Positions 38,765-48,315 of a stretch of 64,000 nt of DNA are shown here, in pieces; position 1 is the first letter of the stretch; every line of letters begins with the position of its first letter. Below the pieces are notes generated by a model. It saw nothing but the letters and a program-made list of their open reading frames with translations, was not told where the DNA came from and did not search any database. The position numbers were made by a program, and so were the translations under genes. The DNA lies in assembly GCF_000379025.1 (NCBI RefSeq), contig NZ_KB900619.1:13207-77206 (forward strand), written 5' to 3'. This DNA comes from Orenia marismortui DSM 5156 (GTDB lineage: Bacteria; Bacillota; Halanaerobiia; Halobacteroidales; Halobacteroidaceae).

Positions 38765-40172
38765 GCTTATTCCCTCCTTCAAAATACCCCATGCCTAGCA
38801 GCTTAATTAATTCTAATTTATTAACTAATAACTCATCTTCTACTTCCTTTTGATTAATCTCAGCCTCTCTTAAAGCCAATTTTTTCTCTTTCAACTCCCA
38901 CTTATCAATTAAACCTCTAGCCAATTGTTCTTCAGCTATCTTCTTTTCTAATTTTGTTTTTGATAGACTAAGCTTCTTTGTCCCTAATTTAGTCTCAGTT
39001 AGTCTAATTTGATCAATAATTTCCTCTAAGTCTAAGCTTAAATCTCTAATCAGATCATTATGCTCTCGTTCTAGAGAATTTAATTCTGCTTCTAAATCTT
39101 CTTCTGCTAATTTCTGCTTACCAGAATCAAAGAGATTATAGGATAAACTAAGACCTACACCCCAGTCTTGATCAACACTATCATAACTACCTGTTAAATC
39201 AAGATTTGGCTTATCCTCAGCTTTACTCCATTCCAAATCATCTCTGATACTATCTTGTTGTAATTTATTCTTCAATAGATCTACACTATTAACACTGCTT
39301 AAATCTAATAATTTAGCTTGATCATCAAAATTAATTTCTTGACTTAAAGCCATCTCTTCTAACATTACTAGGTATTTAGAATCACCACTTAAGACTAATT
39401 CATCTTGATTCTCCAGCTTTAATTGATGATAGAAGGATTTTTTAGCTTGCTGATAATTATTATCTGCTTCCTTTAAATTGTATTGACTCTCTTCTAATTC
39501 TATCTGAGCTGTTAAGATATCTATTTCACTAGCTTCATTAATTCTCTTTTTATCATTAACCTCTTTAAAATTATTAAGAGCCAACTCATTCTTCTTAACT
39601 GCAACTTCATACTTTTCTTTTAAACGCAATAAATTAAGATAATCTCTTATCCAAGTAATGATCTTTGCTTGCTTCTCTTCCTCTAATTCACTTTTAGCTG
39701 CCTGCAGATCCAATTGGGTCTTAATATAACTCTGTTCTGATTGATTTGCTATTCTTGGATAAAGATCCTGGCTTAGCTTTAATTTAAGACCTGTTTCATC
39801 ATCACTTAGATCTTCCTGTGAAGAATAATCACCACTTCCATAAAGTTCAGATTCCAAGGTCAAACCTCCCCAATAAGTTTTACTACCTGTAATAGAAAAT
39901 TCTACATCACTTAATTCATCATCTAAATCCAATTCATGGGCATAGCTATCTACATTTAGATCTAAGTGCCAATCATCATCTGCTTGCAATTGCTTTAATT
40001 CTCTTTCTATACTTACTAGATTATCTTTAGCATCTAAAATATCTGAATTATTATTAAGTCCTGCTTCAATAGCTTCTTGAAGAGTAATCTCTGCAGCAAA
40101 AGCTGTCATCTCAAAAGAAGCTAGCAGAATCATCATAACTGATAATAGTAATAACTTATAGCTAAATCTCAT
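38748..40172 (-). CDS. TolC-family outer-membrane efflux protein
   Basis: 474 residues. It has a cleavable signal peptide (LLLLSVMMILLASFEMTAFA) and then two TolC-type helical hairpin repeats: long Leu/Glu/Lys heptads, with a beta-rich insert (YWGGLTLESELYGSGDYS) as expected for barrel strands. It would form the outer-membrane channel for the MacAB pump encoded downstream. It overlaps both neighbours (11 bases with the previous gene, 17 with the adaptor). TolC-family proteins are absent from ordinary Gram-positives. Confidence 0.88.
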   Translation of the reverse strand: MRFSYKLLLLSVMMILLASFEMTAFAAEITLQEAIEAGLNNNSDILDAKDNLVSIERELKQLQADDDWHLDLNVDSYAHELDLDDELSDVEFSITGSKTYWGGLTLESELYGSGDYSSQEDLSDDETGLKLKLSQDLYPRIANQSEQSYIKTQLDLQAAKSELEEEKQAKIITWIRDYLNLLRLKEKYEVAVKKNELALNNFKEVNDKKRINEASEIDILTAQIELEESQYNLKEADNNYQQAKKSFYHQLKLENQDELVLSGDSKYLVMLEEMALSQEINFDDQAKLLDLSSVNSVDLLKNKLQQDSIRDDLEWSKAEDKPNLDLTGSYDSVDQDWGVGLSLSYNLFDSGKQKLAEEDLEAELNSLEREHNDLIRDLSLDLEEIIDQIRLTETKLGTKKLSLSKTKLEKKIAEEQLARGLIDKWELKEKKLALREAEINQKEVEDELLVNKLELIKLLGMGYFEGGNKLEKIN

Positions 40173-41235
40173 CGATCAACACCTCTATCTCTACACCCAT
40201 ATCAATCTTTAATTGTAATTTATTCAAATAATAATCTGCTATAGCTGATTGATAATTATATCTTGCTTCTAAAAACTCTATCTCGGCAGAAAGTAAATCA
40301 TCAGCAGATTTTAACCCTTTCTCTTCTTCTTGCTTTAGAAGTTGATAATCTTCTCTGCTCGTAGTTAATTTATTTTCCTCTGATGCTATCTTCTTAACTG
40401 CCTGCTTAAAGTTGTAATAATTCTTTTCTGTAGTTATAGTTAAATCATTCTCTGCCTTTAATTTCTCTAATTTGGCAATCTTAAAGTTGTTTTTAAGCTC
40501 TTCTAAATCTAGTTGTGGACTAGATATCTGTTTTGCTTTCTTTAATTCTCTTTGAGCCAAATCTATAGCTTCTTCTTTTAATTCCAGATCAAAACTATTC
40601 TTTATGGCACTTTCCATTGCCTCGGCTTTATCTATCTCCCATATCTGATCTGAAGACCAAAGCTGTAAAGCAAGCTTTTGATCTGTATTTAAGTCAAGAT
40701 TTAATTTGAGAGTTATTAGCTTTTCTTCATAATCATCTGCTAACTCTTCTAAACTCAATACCATCTCATTATAGTCATTTCTCTGTTTCAATAATTCTAA
40801 CTTATCCTTATAACCTCTTTTAACTGCTAACTCTACTTTATCTAATAAGCTCTTTTCTAATTCCACCTTCTTCTCAGTTAATTCTAACTTCTGCTTAAGT
40901 AATGTAAGCTCTGAATATTCTGTTAAGATTTGATTAATTAATCCAGTCTGACTTTGATAATAATCTTTTTTAGCCTGTAATAAATTCTCTTCAGCTACTA
41001 AATTAGCATAAGCTGATTGAGTTAGTAAATTTTCTGCTTGACTTTTTTGGTAATTAAGTTCTGCATTATCTAAGTCTAACTTTGCAATTTCTACATCTAT
41101 ACTATCTTCTAAGGCAATCTTTACAGCCTCAAATCTATCTATCTTCTCTTTACTATCAGCGAATACTGGCATAGAAATTACAGGAAACATTATTAATAAG
41201 AATACTAATACTTTAATCTCTTTAGCTAACTTCAA
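40162..41235 (-). CDS. TolC-like periplasmic/outer-membrane coiled-coil protein
   Basis: 357 residues. The signal peptide (VFLLIMFPVISMPVFA) is followed by almost uninterrupted helical heptads with the TolC-type segment LEARYNYQSAIADYYLNKLQL at the end. It is shorter than its neighbour and lacks the obvious Gly/aromatic beta inserts. It may be a partner subunit or a diverged TolC. First gene of the efflux operon; TTG start 8 bases after AAGGAGG. Two tandem TolC-family genes in one operon is unusual. Confidence 0.82.
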   Translation of the reverse strand: MKLAKEIKVLVFLLIMFPVISMPVFADSKEKIDRFEAVKIALEDSIDVEIAKLDLDNAELNYQKSQAENLLTQSAYANLVAEENLLQAKKDYYQSQTGLINQILTEYSELTLLKQKLELTEKKVELEKSLLDKVELAVKRGYKDKLELLKQRNDYNEMVLSLEELADDYEEKLITLKLNLDLNTDQKLALQLWSSDQIWEIDKAEAMESAIKNSFDLELKEEAIDLAQRELKKAKQISSPQLDLEELKNNFKIAKLEKLKAENDLTITTEKNYYNFKQAVKKIASEENKLTTSREDYQLLKQEEEKGLKSADDLLSAEIEFLEARYNYQSAIADYYLNKLQLKIDMGVEIEVLIDEI

Positions 41236-41368
41236 CTTTAAATCCTCCTTTAACTCATATTATAGTTATAGTTTAAACAATCAAGATTAAACTCCTCTTA
41301 GGCTAAGATTAAAATTTAATTAAAAATTTTTTATCTCTATACTTAATACTACCCCTGTAAACTATAAA

Positions 41369-41398
41369 AAACCCTAGTTGCTTAAGCAACTAGGGTTT
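41369..41398 (-). terminator. Terminator of the EF-hand gene
   Basis: A perfect 30-bp palindrome (AAACCCTAGTTGCTT and complement); the minus strand continues with TTTTTTATAG. It lies 7 bases past the stop. Confidence 0.9.
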
Positions 41399-41404
41399 AA
41401 TCCT

Positions 41405-42229
41405 CTATCCAATCATATTAATTAAGTTTTCAGAATCCTCAGTATTAAATGAAGGCTGATAAGCTTCTAACTTTTGACTCATCATAGGTGGTCTATTTTC
41501 TTGGTGGAAGTCTTCCATTTCAGCCTTAGTAACACTACCATCTTCATCTGAGTCCATTTGAGCAAATAACTCCTCAGCATTAATATCTTGTCCTATCTTT
41601 TCTGATAGGTCACTTGCAAAGTTTGAGAATTCACTCTCATTTAAAGCTTCGTCTTCATCTTCATCAAAGCTAGATATCGCTTCTTCAGTCATTGAAGCTT
41701 GAGGAGGCTTTGGACCTCCTCCCATCATAGGTGGTCTATTCTCTTGCTGAAAAGCTTTCATCTCAGCCTCAGTAACACTACCATCTTCATCTGAGTCCAT
41801 TTGAGCAAATAACTCCTCAGCATCAATATCTTGTCCTATTTTTTCTGATAGGTCACTTGCAAAGTTTGAGAATTCAGTCTCATTTAAAACTTCGTCTTCA
41901 TCTTCATCAAACTCAGCTAAAATTTGAGCTTCTCTTCCCACAGCACCTGATTTCATCTGTTTCATATGTTCTTTAGGCCCCATTAGATTTTTTAGCTCAT
42001 TTTGATTGACTACTCCATCTTCATTCTCATCAGCCTGAGCAAAAGCTTCTTCACTATCAATAGTTATTCCAGTATCTTCAGATATTTTTGCAGAGAGCTC
42101 TTCAAATTCAGCTTGGCTTAAGGCTTCATCTCCATCTTGATCTAAATTTGATATCAACTCTGCTTCTTTATTTTTTGTTTGGTAATAACTTGATACTGAA
42201 TAACTGCTATTGCTTATTCCACTAATCAT
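41405..42229 (-). CDS. Six-EF-hand calcium-binding protein with internal duplication
   Basis: 274 residues without a signal peptide. Six EF-hand loops in three pairs can be seen: DQDGDEALSQAE, DENEDGVVNQNE, DEDEDEVLNETE, DSDEDGSVTEAE, DEDEDEALNESE and DSDEDGSVTKAE. Pairs two and three are an almost exact 81-residue duplication (bases near 41480 and 41723 start the same 243-base unit), joined by a RPPMMGGGPKPP linker. The N-terminus (MISGISNSSYSVSSYY) resembles that of other bacterial EF-hand proteins. It probably binds Ca2+ in the cytosol or after non-classical export; partner unknown. Strong AAAGGGGG site. Confidence 0.88.
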   Translation of the reverse strand: MISGISNSSYSVSSYYQTKNKEAELISNLDQDGDEALSQAEFEELSAKISEDTGITIDSEEAFAQADENEDGVVNQNELKNLMGPKEHMKQMKSGAVGREAQILAEFDEDEDEVLNETEFSNFASDLSEKIGQDIDAEELFAQMDSDEDGSVTEAEMKAFQQENRPPMMGGGPKPPQASMTEEAISSFDEDEDEALNESEFSNFASDLSEKIGQDINAEELFAQMDSDEDGSVTKAEMEDFHQENRPPMMSQKLEAYQPSFNTEDSENLINMIG

Positions 42230-42481
42230 TATCTCACCCCCTTTCGTTTCTATGAATTATTAATTATATTTGCTACTATAAGTATAAATTACCAATATTA
42301 AAACTCAATTAGCTAAAGATTAAAAAAAGATTAGAATTGAATTAGAAATTTATTAATAATCTATAAAAAACAAAAAAATAAAAAAAGAATCTTATAAGCA
42401 AGATCCCCAAAAGTAATTACTATTTTTTATTGTTTATTCTCTATATTTGATTCCAACTCCAAATTAATATATTCTATATAC

Positions 42482-42988
42482 TTAAATTTTAATGTTAATT
42501 CCTTCTTGACTAAGTTCTTCTATCTCTTCAATTAATTTAATATTCTTCTTTAAATTATCTTTATTAATTTTCTTAACTTTTTCAATCATTTCTTGCTTCT
42601 TAACCTCATCAGAATCTAAATTAGTACTTTCTTTAGCAGAAAATTTATTCTTAATTTCTACTATATCATTTTTTTCTAACTTATTCTTTTCTACTTTAAC
42701 CTCTTCTTTCTTCTCTTCTATATTCTTTCTCTTCTTTTTTTGTAATTCCAACTTTCTTAATTTAATCTCAATTTTTAATAATTTTTGCTGTAATCTAGAT
42801 ATCTCTTTCTTTTTATCACTTTTGCTGACATCTTGTTTTGTTAATGCTTCTATTTTATATTCTAACATCTCTTTTTTTAGCTTTAATTCTTCAATTTGCT
42901 TATCTAAGTCATTAGCTCCAGTTAAAGCATTATTGTTCCCCATTGATCTTACAATAGGACTATCATGTATATCTACTGATATGCTCAT
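42482..42988 (-). CDS. Lys/Glu-rich coiled-coil protein, unknown (FlxA-like?)
   Basis: 168 residues. A short N-terminus (MSISVDIHDSPIVRSMGNNN) leads into a long coiled coil (DLDKQIEELKLKKEMLEYKIEALTKQ), a very basic middle and an acidic end. The opening helix pattern resembles FlxA-like proteins, which are short coiled-coil proteins of unclear, partly motility-linked role. It has a clear AAAGGAGGG site. No operon partner. Weak family call. Confidence 0.65.
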   Translation of the reverse strand: MSISVDIHDSPIVRSMGNNNALTGANDLDKQIEELKLKKEMLEYKIEALTKQDVSKSDKKKEISRLQQKLLKIEIKLRKLELQKKKRKNIEEKKEEVKVEKNKLEKNDIVEIKNKFSAKESTNLDSDEVKKQEMIEKVKKINKDNLKKNIKLIEEIEELSQEGINIKI

Positions 42989-43221
42989 AATTAACCCTCC
43001 TTTATTTTTCTCAACTTACTATTCATATCTAAGTTTACGATTTAATGATAGATCAAATAAAGACCTAAGTTTATTTAACAGTGCACAATTACTTATATTG
43101 TTATCTTACTAATATTTTATTATAATATATAAAATATGTCAATGATAGACATATTTAATTATCTTGTCACGCTAATATAAATAGTCCTTAAGTTACTTTC
43201 AACTAGTTTAATAAAATAAAA

Positions 43222-43248
43222 ACCTACCTGCTAAATTAGCAAGTAGGT
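43222..43248 (-). terminator. Terminator overlapping the histidine-kinase stop
   Basis: An 11-bp stem with one G-U; on the minus strand it is followed by TTTTTATTTTATT. The left arm in transcription order contains the final codons of the kinase, so termination begins inside the gene. Confidence 0.85.
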
Positions 43249-44651
43249 AATTTTATAATTACTTTAGTCCCACAATTTAATTCACTTTTAACCTCAATCT
43301 TCCCTAAATAGCTATCTACTATCCATTTAGCAATAGATAATCCTAATCCAGTGCCTCCAGTCTCTCTATTCCTTGATTTATCAGCCCGATAAAATCTATC
43401 AAAGATATTATTTAAATCCTCTTTAGCAATCCCTATTCCTGTATCTTCTATGGTGATCTCTACAAAATGATTTAGTAGCTTAGAATCAATACTTATCTTC
43501 CCACCACTTTCTGTGTACTTAAGGCTATTATCAATTATAATTCTTAAAAGCTGCTTGATTAATTGTTCATCTCCATTAACCTTTAGCTTATCATTATTGT
43601 TTAAAGTAATTTTATGCTCTTTATCTATCAATTCTGTCTCCCTATAAACCTCAGCTATTAAAGCATCTAATTCAAAATCTACTCTTTCAAAACTATCTTT
43701 CTCTCTATCACTACGAGCTAAGAATAATAACTGCTCTAAGAGCTTCTTCATATTCATAGTCTCTGATTTAATTGCTTCAATAGATTCATTTAAAACCTCT
43801 TGATCAGATTTGCCCCACCGATCCAATAAATCAATATAGCCTTGAATCACTGAAATTGGAGTTCTCAATTCATGGGAAGCATCAGAAACAAAGGCTTTCT
43901 GCTTCTCAATAGATTCCTGTAAGCGATCAATCATATTATTAAAGGTAGTAGCCAACTCTCTAAGTTCATCTTCAGGCCCTTCACTATCTATTCTATCATC
44001 AAGATGATTAATCGTTATCTTCTTAGCTGTATCAGTTATTTGACCTATCGGTCTTAAGATCTTCTTGGAAATATAATTACCAACTATTATTGAGACTATA
44101 ATCCCCAAAATATTAGTAGCAATCAATACCAGCATTAAAATGTTGAATATATCATCTCTCCCAGCTAAAGGAAAACTGACTTGTATATAAAAAATTTCTC
44201 CTTGATAGCTAAGCTTATTATTTAAATAGACTGTTCTTTTAAAGAATCTTTTCTTCTTATCATGATTCCACTTTTGCTCATTTATCTCTAAAATACTTAT
44301 TTCACCTAAATTTCTTTTCATATCAATAATAGGAGCATGGGGACTATTTTTAAATAAAAGTTCTCCATCCTGATTATAAACCTTTAAGTCCATAGGCCTT
44401 CTAATATTAAGATTTTTAAAGATAGATCTATCAAGATCTCTTCCTGATCTGATATAATCAGCTACCTCTTGATTAATATTCTTAATATCCTTTTTAATTC
44501 TTTGAAAACCAAGATACCTGCTAGTATAGAATGTAGTTGCACTGATAATTATTATAGCTAGAGAAAAGATAAGTGCATAGGTTAAAGTTAATCTCAAAGA
44601 GATTGGAATACTCTTCTGCCAAAATTTTAAATTCTTAATCTTTGATAACAT
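43236..44651 (-). CDS. Sensor histidine kinase (HAMP-HisKA-HATPase)
   Basis: 471 residues: TM1 (~20-45), an extracytoplasmic loop of ~120 residues, TM2 (~165-190), HAMP, HisKA with the phospho-His in VSDASHELRTPISVI, then HATPase boxes (IIDNSLKYTESGG, DTGIGIAKEDL, GTGLGLSIAKWIV). It phosphorylates the response regulator encoded upstream. The stimulus is unknown; CusS/BaeS-like architecture. It overlaps the regulator gene by 17 bases. Confidence 0.94.
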   Translation of the reverse strand: MLSKIKNLKFWQKSIPISLRLTLTYALIFSLAIIIISATTFYTSRYLGFQRIKKDIKNINQEVADYIRSGRDLDRSIFKNLNIRRPMDLKVYNQDGELLFKNSPHAPIIDMKRNLGEISILEINEQKWNHDKKKRFFKRTVYLNNKLSYQGEIFYIQVSFPLAGRDDIFNILMLVLIATNILGIIVSIIVGNYISKKILRPIGQITDTAKKITINHLDDRIDSEGPEDELRELATTFNNMIDRLQESIEKQKAFVSDASHELRTPISVIQGYIDLLDRWGKSDQEVLNESIEAIKSETMNMKKLLEQLLFLARSDREKDSFERVDFELDALIAEVYRETELIDKEHKITLNNNDKLKVNGDEQLIKQLLRIIIDNSLKYTESGGKISIDSKLLNHFVEITIEDTGIGIAKEDLNNIFDRFYRADKSRNRETGGTGLGLSIAKWIVDSYLGKIEVKSELNCGTKVIIKLPTC

Positions 44652-45315
44652 AGCCTACCCCTCTTACTGTATAAATATAATTTTGATTATACTTATCATC
44701 AATTTTTGACCTTAAATATCTAATATATACATCAACAATATTGGTATCTCCAGGATAATCATAACCCCATACCTCTTCAATAATCTGGTCTCGTGTTAAT
44801 ACTAAACCTTTATTCTTTAATAAGTATAATAGCAAATCATATTCGGTCTTAGTTAGATCAACTACCTCTCCCTTAATGGTCAACTGTCTAATATCAGTAT
44901 TAAGAACTAATCCTTTGATTGATAAGATATTAGTTTGAGTCTCATTAGGCTTGTTTCTACGTAATATCCCCCTCATTCTAGCTAAGAGTTCTTCTATAGC
45001 AAAGGGCTTAGTTATATAATCATGAGCTCCCAAATCAAGTCCCATAACTTTATCCATCACTTGATCTTTAGCAGTCAGCATAATAATTGGAATATCAGAT
45101 TCCTTTCTCACTCTGCGGCAGATCTCCAACCCACTAAGACTAGGGAGCATTAAGTCTAAAAGTACTAAATCAAAATCTCCACCCCTTATCTTCTCTAGGC
45201 CTTCTCTGCCATCATAGCTTAACTCTATCTCATAGCCCTCATGCTTTAATTCTAACTCTAAAAAACGCGCTATCTTCTTCTCATCTTCTATAATAAGTAT
45301 CTTATCTGCTGCCAT
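44635..45315 (-). CDS. OmpR/PhoB-family response regulator
   Basis: 226 residues. The receiver has the acidic pocket IIEDEKK, phospho-Asp in LVLLDLMLPSLSG and KPFAIEELLARM. The DNA-binding winged helix contains VDLTKTEYDLLLYLLKNKG and VDVYIRYLRSKID. ATG 45315 lies 7 bases after GGAGGG. It is the first gene of the two-component pair and may control the nearby efflux or EF-hand genes, but no shared operator is evident. Confidence 0.94.
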   Translation of the reverse strand: MAADKILIIEDEKKIARFLELELKHEGYEIELSYDGREGLEKIRGGDFDLVLLDLMLPSLSGLEICRRVRKESDIPIIMLTAKDQVMDKVMGLDLGAHDYITKPFAIEELLARMRGILRRNKPNETQTNILSIKGLVLNTDIRQLTIKGEVVDLTKTEYDLLLYLLKNKGLVLTRDQIIEEVWGYDYPGDTNIVDVYIRYLRSKIDDKYNQNYIYTVRGVGYVIKD

Positions 45316-45549
45316 TTTCAACCCTCCAACTTCATTTAAAACTAAGTATTAGTAATTATATCTCATTTAAATTAAAGGCTACTTAATAAAAGATTAAATT
45401 TTGATTAAAAATAATACCCTCTTTTAAATTCTTTGCTTTTATACTTTAGTATATCCTAGAATATCTAGAAATTGAATCTTATATTTGCTTATATTTTATT
45501 ATCTCTTATAGCTACTGTCAATTATTTATATCTTATCTATATTCATAAT

Positions 45550-45587
45550 AAAAACCACCTTTAGCTTTAAAGCTAAAGGTGGTTTTT
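45550..45587 (-). terminator. Terminator of the flavoprotein gene
   Basis: A perfect 38-bp palindrome with flanking A/T tracts, 16 bases beyond the stop at 45604. Confidence 0.9.
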
Positions 45588-45603
45588 CTCATTAAATTAT
45601 ATT

Positions 45604-46239
45604 CTATCTAATAAAGTTCATAAATCTCTTCTGCTCCCTTACTGGTGCTTCTACCTCATCAGCTCCATTCTCAACCAACTTCATCAGCCAAGCCATATTC
45701 TTTCCTAGTACTCTCATAATTTGTACACCCTCTTCATCCTCTAAAACATCTCCAGGTTTAGTACCATGAATAACATTCCAATAGTTTGAAGTTGGCATAA
45801 TCATCTCAGAATAATTGATATAATTATTTAATTGATTGAAGGTTGGTAATCCACCTGATCGTCTTACAGCCACTACAGGTGCTCCTACTTTATGTCTTAG
45901 CATCATATCATTAACACTTGTCACATAAAAAGCTCTATCTAAAAAGCTCTTCATAGTCCCTGCAATTGCAGAATAATGTACTGGAGAACCTAAGATAATA
46001 CCATCTGCTTCCTTCATTTTCTGAATCCAATCATTAACTGGATCATTAACAATGGCACATTTCTCATCTTTATTCTTAACACATTGATTACAAGCAATAC
46101 AACCTCTAATTACTTTATTGCCTACCTGAATAATCTCAGTTTCTATTCCTTCTTTTTCTAATTGATCTAAAGCTATTTTAATTCCATGATAAGTATTTCC
46201 TTCTTTTCTAGGACTTCCATTAAAAGCTACTACCTTCAT
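45604..46239 (-). CDS. Iron-sulfur flavoprotein / NAD(P)H-dependent FMN reductase family
   Basis: 211 residues with a flavodoxin-like fold: FNGSPRKEGNTYHG binds the FMN phosphate, and LGSPVHYSAIAGTMKSFLDR lines the isoalloxazine. A compact cysteine cluster, GCIACNQCVKNKDEKC, is typical of iron-sulfur flavoproteins of anaerobes, which carry FMN plus a 4Fe-4S cluster and pass electrons to O2/H2O2 detoxification or other acceptors. Substrate unknown. The Shine-Dalgarno AAGGGAGG is good. Single gene. Confidence 0.9.
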   Translation of the reverse strand: MKVVAFNGSPRKEGNTYHGIKIALDQLEKEGIETEIIQVGNKVIRGCIACNQCVKNKDEKCAIVNDPVNDWIQKMKEADGIILGSPVHYSAIAGTMKSFLDRAFYVTSVNDMMLRHKVGAPVVAVRRSGGLPTFNQLNNYINYSEMIMPTSNYWNVIHGTKPGDVLEDEEGVQIMRVLGKNMAWLMKLVENGADEVEAPVREQKRFMNFIR

Positions 46240-46607
46240 ATATTATTCCTCCCTTAATAATTTTCATTTTTTAGTTTGATATTATAAAACTGGTTTTCTC
46301 ATTGCAACTTAATTATATATACTCAATTAATCTTTGTCAACAAATCAGAAAAATTATATTCTAATTAAAAAAAGAGCATATCTGCTCTTTCACCAGTTAA
46401 GTTGAACTATTTTAAATTATAGCTATTATATAGACCTAAAAAAAGAATTTAAATACTTAGCCACAGCACTTAAACACAGCTACTAAAGAAAAAACTAAAA
46501 ATATTTTAAACTTATCCCTGAAAATTAATGTTCATTCATGCTTAGAAAAACATTTTGAATTATATTTTCTAGGAAATTAATTACTTCTACTTATATAGCT
46601 TCCAGAT
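46240..46607. other. Intergenic region with IclR terminator
   Basis: 368 AT-rich bases. It holds the flavoprotein promoter region and the terminator at 46371-46390. I see no small gene between 46391 and 46607. Confidence 0.45.
46371..46390 (-). terminator. Probable terminator of the IclR gene
   Basis: An 8-bp stem (AAAGAGCA) with a 4-base loop and TTTTTTT on the minus strand, about 220 bases past the IclR stop. Confidence 0.7.
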
Positions 46608-47369
46608 TTAATCTCGATATCCCAAAATCTCTGATAATTGATTACCTAATTCTATTAGTCTATCTTTAATTTCTAATAATCTCTTTTCTGGAACCCGACT
46701 TATAGGAGCACTGATTCCAATAGTAGCAACTACTTGATTACTATGATTTTTAACTGGAACAGCAACACAATTTAAACCTAGCTCTGATTCTTCTCTGTCA
46801 AAGGCATAACCCTGATCTTTAACAATCTTTAATTCTTCCTTTAAAGTCTCCTGATCAACTATTGTATTTGAAGTATAGGGTTCTAACTTTTGCTCTAAAA
46901 TATCCTTTATCTTATTCTTATCCAGATATGCTAATAATACCTTACCTGTGGCGCTACAATGTAATTTACTTGTTTCTCCAGTTGTACAGGTCATCCTTAA
47001 AGTATGCTTAGATTCTACTGTATCAATGTATAAGACCTTCCCTGCTGCTAAGATACCTAATTGAACTGTCTCTTGAAATTCTTCTACTAACTTATTTAGA
47101 AGAGGTCTTGCCAATCTCGTAAGAGACATGTCCTTTTCATATATTCTTCCTAAAGTAAAGACCTTACTTCCTAAGGAGTATCTTTGATTATCTTTGTTCT
47201 GTTCTACATAGCCTCTTTCTTCTAAGGTTGAAATTATACTATGCAAAGTACTCTTATTTAACTCCAAAGAACGACTAATATCTATCAACCTAACATTATT
47301 ATCATTAGCACCTATATAATCTAAGATTTTAGTTGCTCTAACTACAGATTGTATTAACCTTTTTCCCAT
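46608..47369 (-). CDS. IclR-family transcriptional regulator
   Basis: About 253 residues. The N-terminal winged helix (SVVRATKILDYIG... LNKSTLHSIISTLEERGYV) is followed by the IclR effector domain with LGILAAGKVLYIDTVES, LHCSATGKVLLAYL and the DREESELGLNCVAVPV strand-helix. Such regulators respond to small carboxylates or sugar acids. ATG 47369 is preferred; the in-frame TTG at 47396 precedes the GGGAGG. It is divergent from the nitroreductase, a possible target. Confidence 0.9.
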   Translation of the reverse strand: MGKRLIQSVVRATKILDYIGANDNNVRLIDISRSLELNKSTLHSIISTLEERGYVEQNKDNQRYSLGSKVFTLGRIYEKDMSLTRLARPLLNKLVEEFQETVQLGILAAGKVLYIDTVESKHTLRMTCTTGETSKLHCSATGKVLLAYLDKNKIKDILEQKLEPYTSNTIVDQETLKEELKIVKDQGYAFDREESELGLNCVAVPVKNHSNQVVATIGISAPISRVPEKRLLEIKDRLIELGNQLSEILGYRD

Positions 47370-47512
47370 ATCAACTTCATCCTCCCATATTCTCAATTTC
47401 TAAATCTATATGATGTAACTTTTTAAGTATTAATATCCTTTAAGAAATCATTTATTCTTCCTCAACTATTATAAATAAAAGATAAGATTTTGTCCAATAA
47501 TCAAAAACAAGT

Positions 47513-47541
47513 TTGACAATATTAAAGTTATTACTTATAAT
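47513..47541 (+). promoter_or_regulatory. Sigma-A promoter of the nitroreductase gene
   Basis: TTGACA, an exact 17-base spacer, then TATAAT: full consensus. It sits 58 bases before the start codon. Confidence 0.88.
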
Positions 47542-47598
47542 TTCTTTGTAATCAAAATACCAGTTCTACAATAATACACAACAAGGAGGAGAACTTCA

Positions 47599-48111
47599 AT
47601 GTCTCAAATTTTAAAAGTTATCAAAAAAAGAAGAAGTATCAGAAAATACACAGACCAAGAAGTATCTCAAAAAACTATAAATCAACTACTTGAAGCTGCT
47701 ATGGCTGCACCTTCAGCTGGTAATGCTCAACCTTGGGAATTTATAATCATTGATCAGCAAGAAATTATAGAGCAGATCCCTAAAATTCATCCTTATGCTA
47801 GTATGGTAAAAGAAGCTGCCAAACTTCTTCTAGTTTGTGCTAATCTAGAAGAAGAGATATACCAAGGTTTTTGGGTACAAGACTGTTCAGCAGCAACCCA
47901 AAATATTTTATTAACAGCAGCAGCTAAGGATTTAGGAGCTGTCTGGTTAGGTATCTACCCTGAAGAAGATAGGGTTAGAGGATTAAAAAGATTATTAAAC
48001 TTGCCAGAACATATACTCCCATTCTCTTTAATCCCAATTGGCTATCCTGCTGAAATTAAAAAAGCATCTGAACGATTTAGAACAGACAAAATCCATTATA
48101 ACAATTGGTAG
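47599..48111 (+). CDS. Nitroreductase-family FMN oxidoreductase
   Basis: 170 residues. It starts with the family motif KKRRSIRKYTDQEVS (FMN phosphate contact), continues AMAAPSAGNAQPWEF and ends with GYPAEIKKASERF, all typical of the compact FMN-dependent nitroreductases of anaerobes. It reduces nitro compounds, quinones or flavins with NAD(P)H; the true substrate is unknown. AGGAGG lies 9 bases before ATG. A consensus promoter precedes it and a strong terminator follows. Confidence 0.94.
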   Translation: MSQILKVIKKRRSIRKYTDQEVSQKTINQLLEAAMAAPSAGNAQPWEFIIIDQQEIIEQIPKIHPYASMVKEAAKLLLVCANLEEEIYQGFWVQDCSAATQNILLTAAAKDLGAVWLGIYPEEDRVRGLKRLLNLPEHILPFSLIPIGYPAEIKKASERFRTDKIHYNNW

Positions 48112-48159
48112 CAGACTTTTAGACTACAAACAATATATTAATATCTATATTTTAATTGA

Positions 48160-48201
48160 ACACAAGTCAGAAGAGCAGTTAACTGCTCTTCTGACTTGTG
48201 T
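48160..48201 (+). terminator. Terminator of the nitroreductase gene
   Basis: A 42-bp perfect palindrome (ACACAAGTCAGAAGAGCAGT and complement around the centre) followed by TCTTTTATTTTT. Confidence 0.92.
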
Positions 48202-48315
48202 CTTTTATTTTTATCCTTTATTATTATTTCTGTTATAAACTTGATATATTACTTTAAATATTAGTAAAATATAAATTTAGATATCAATGATAAAATAATA
48301 AGACCAAAGACCTAT

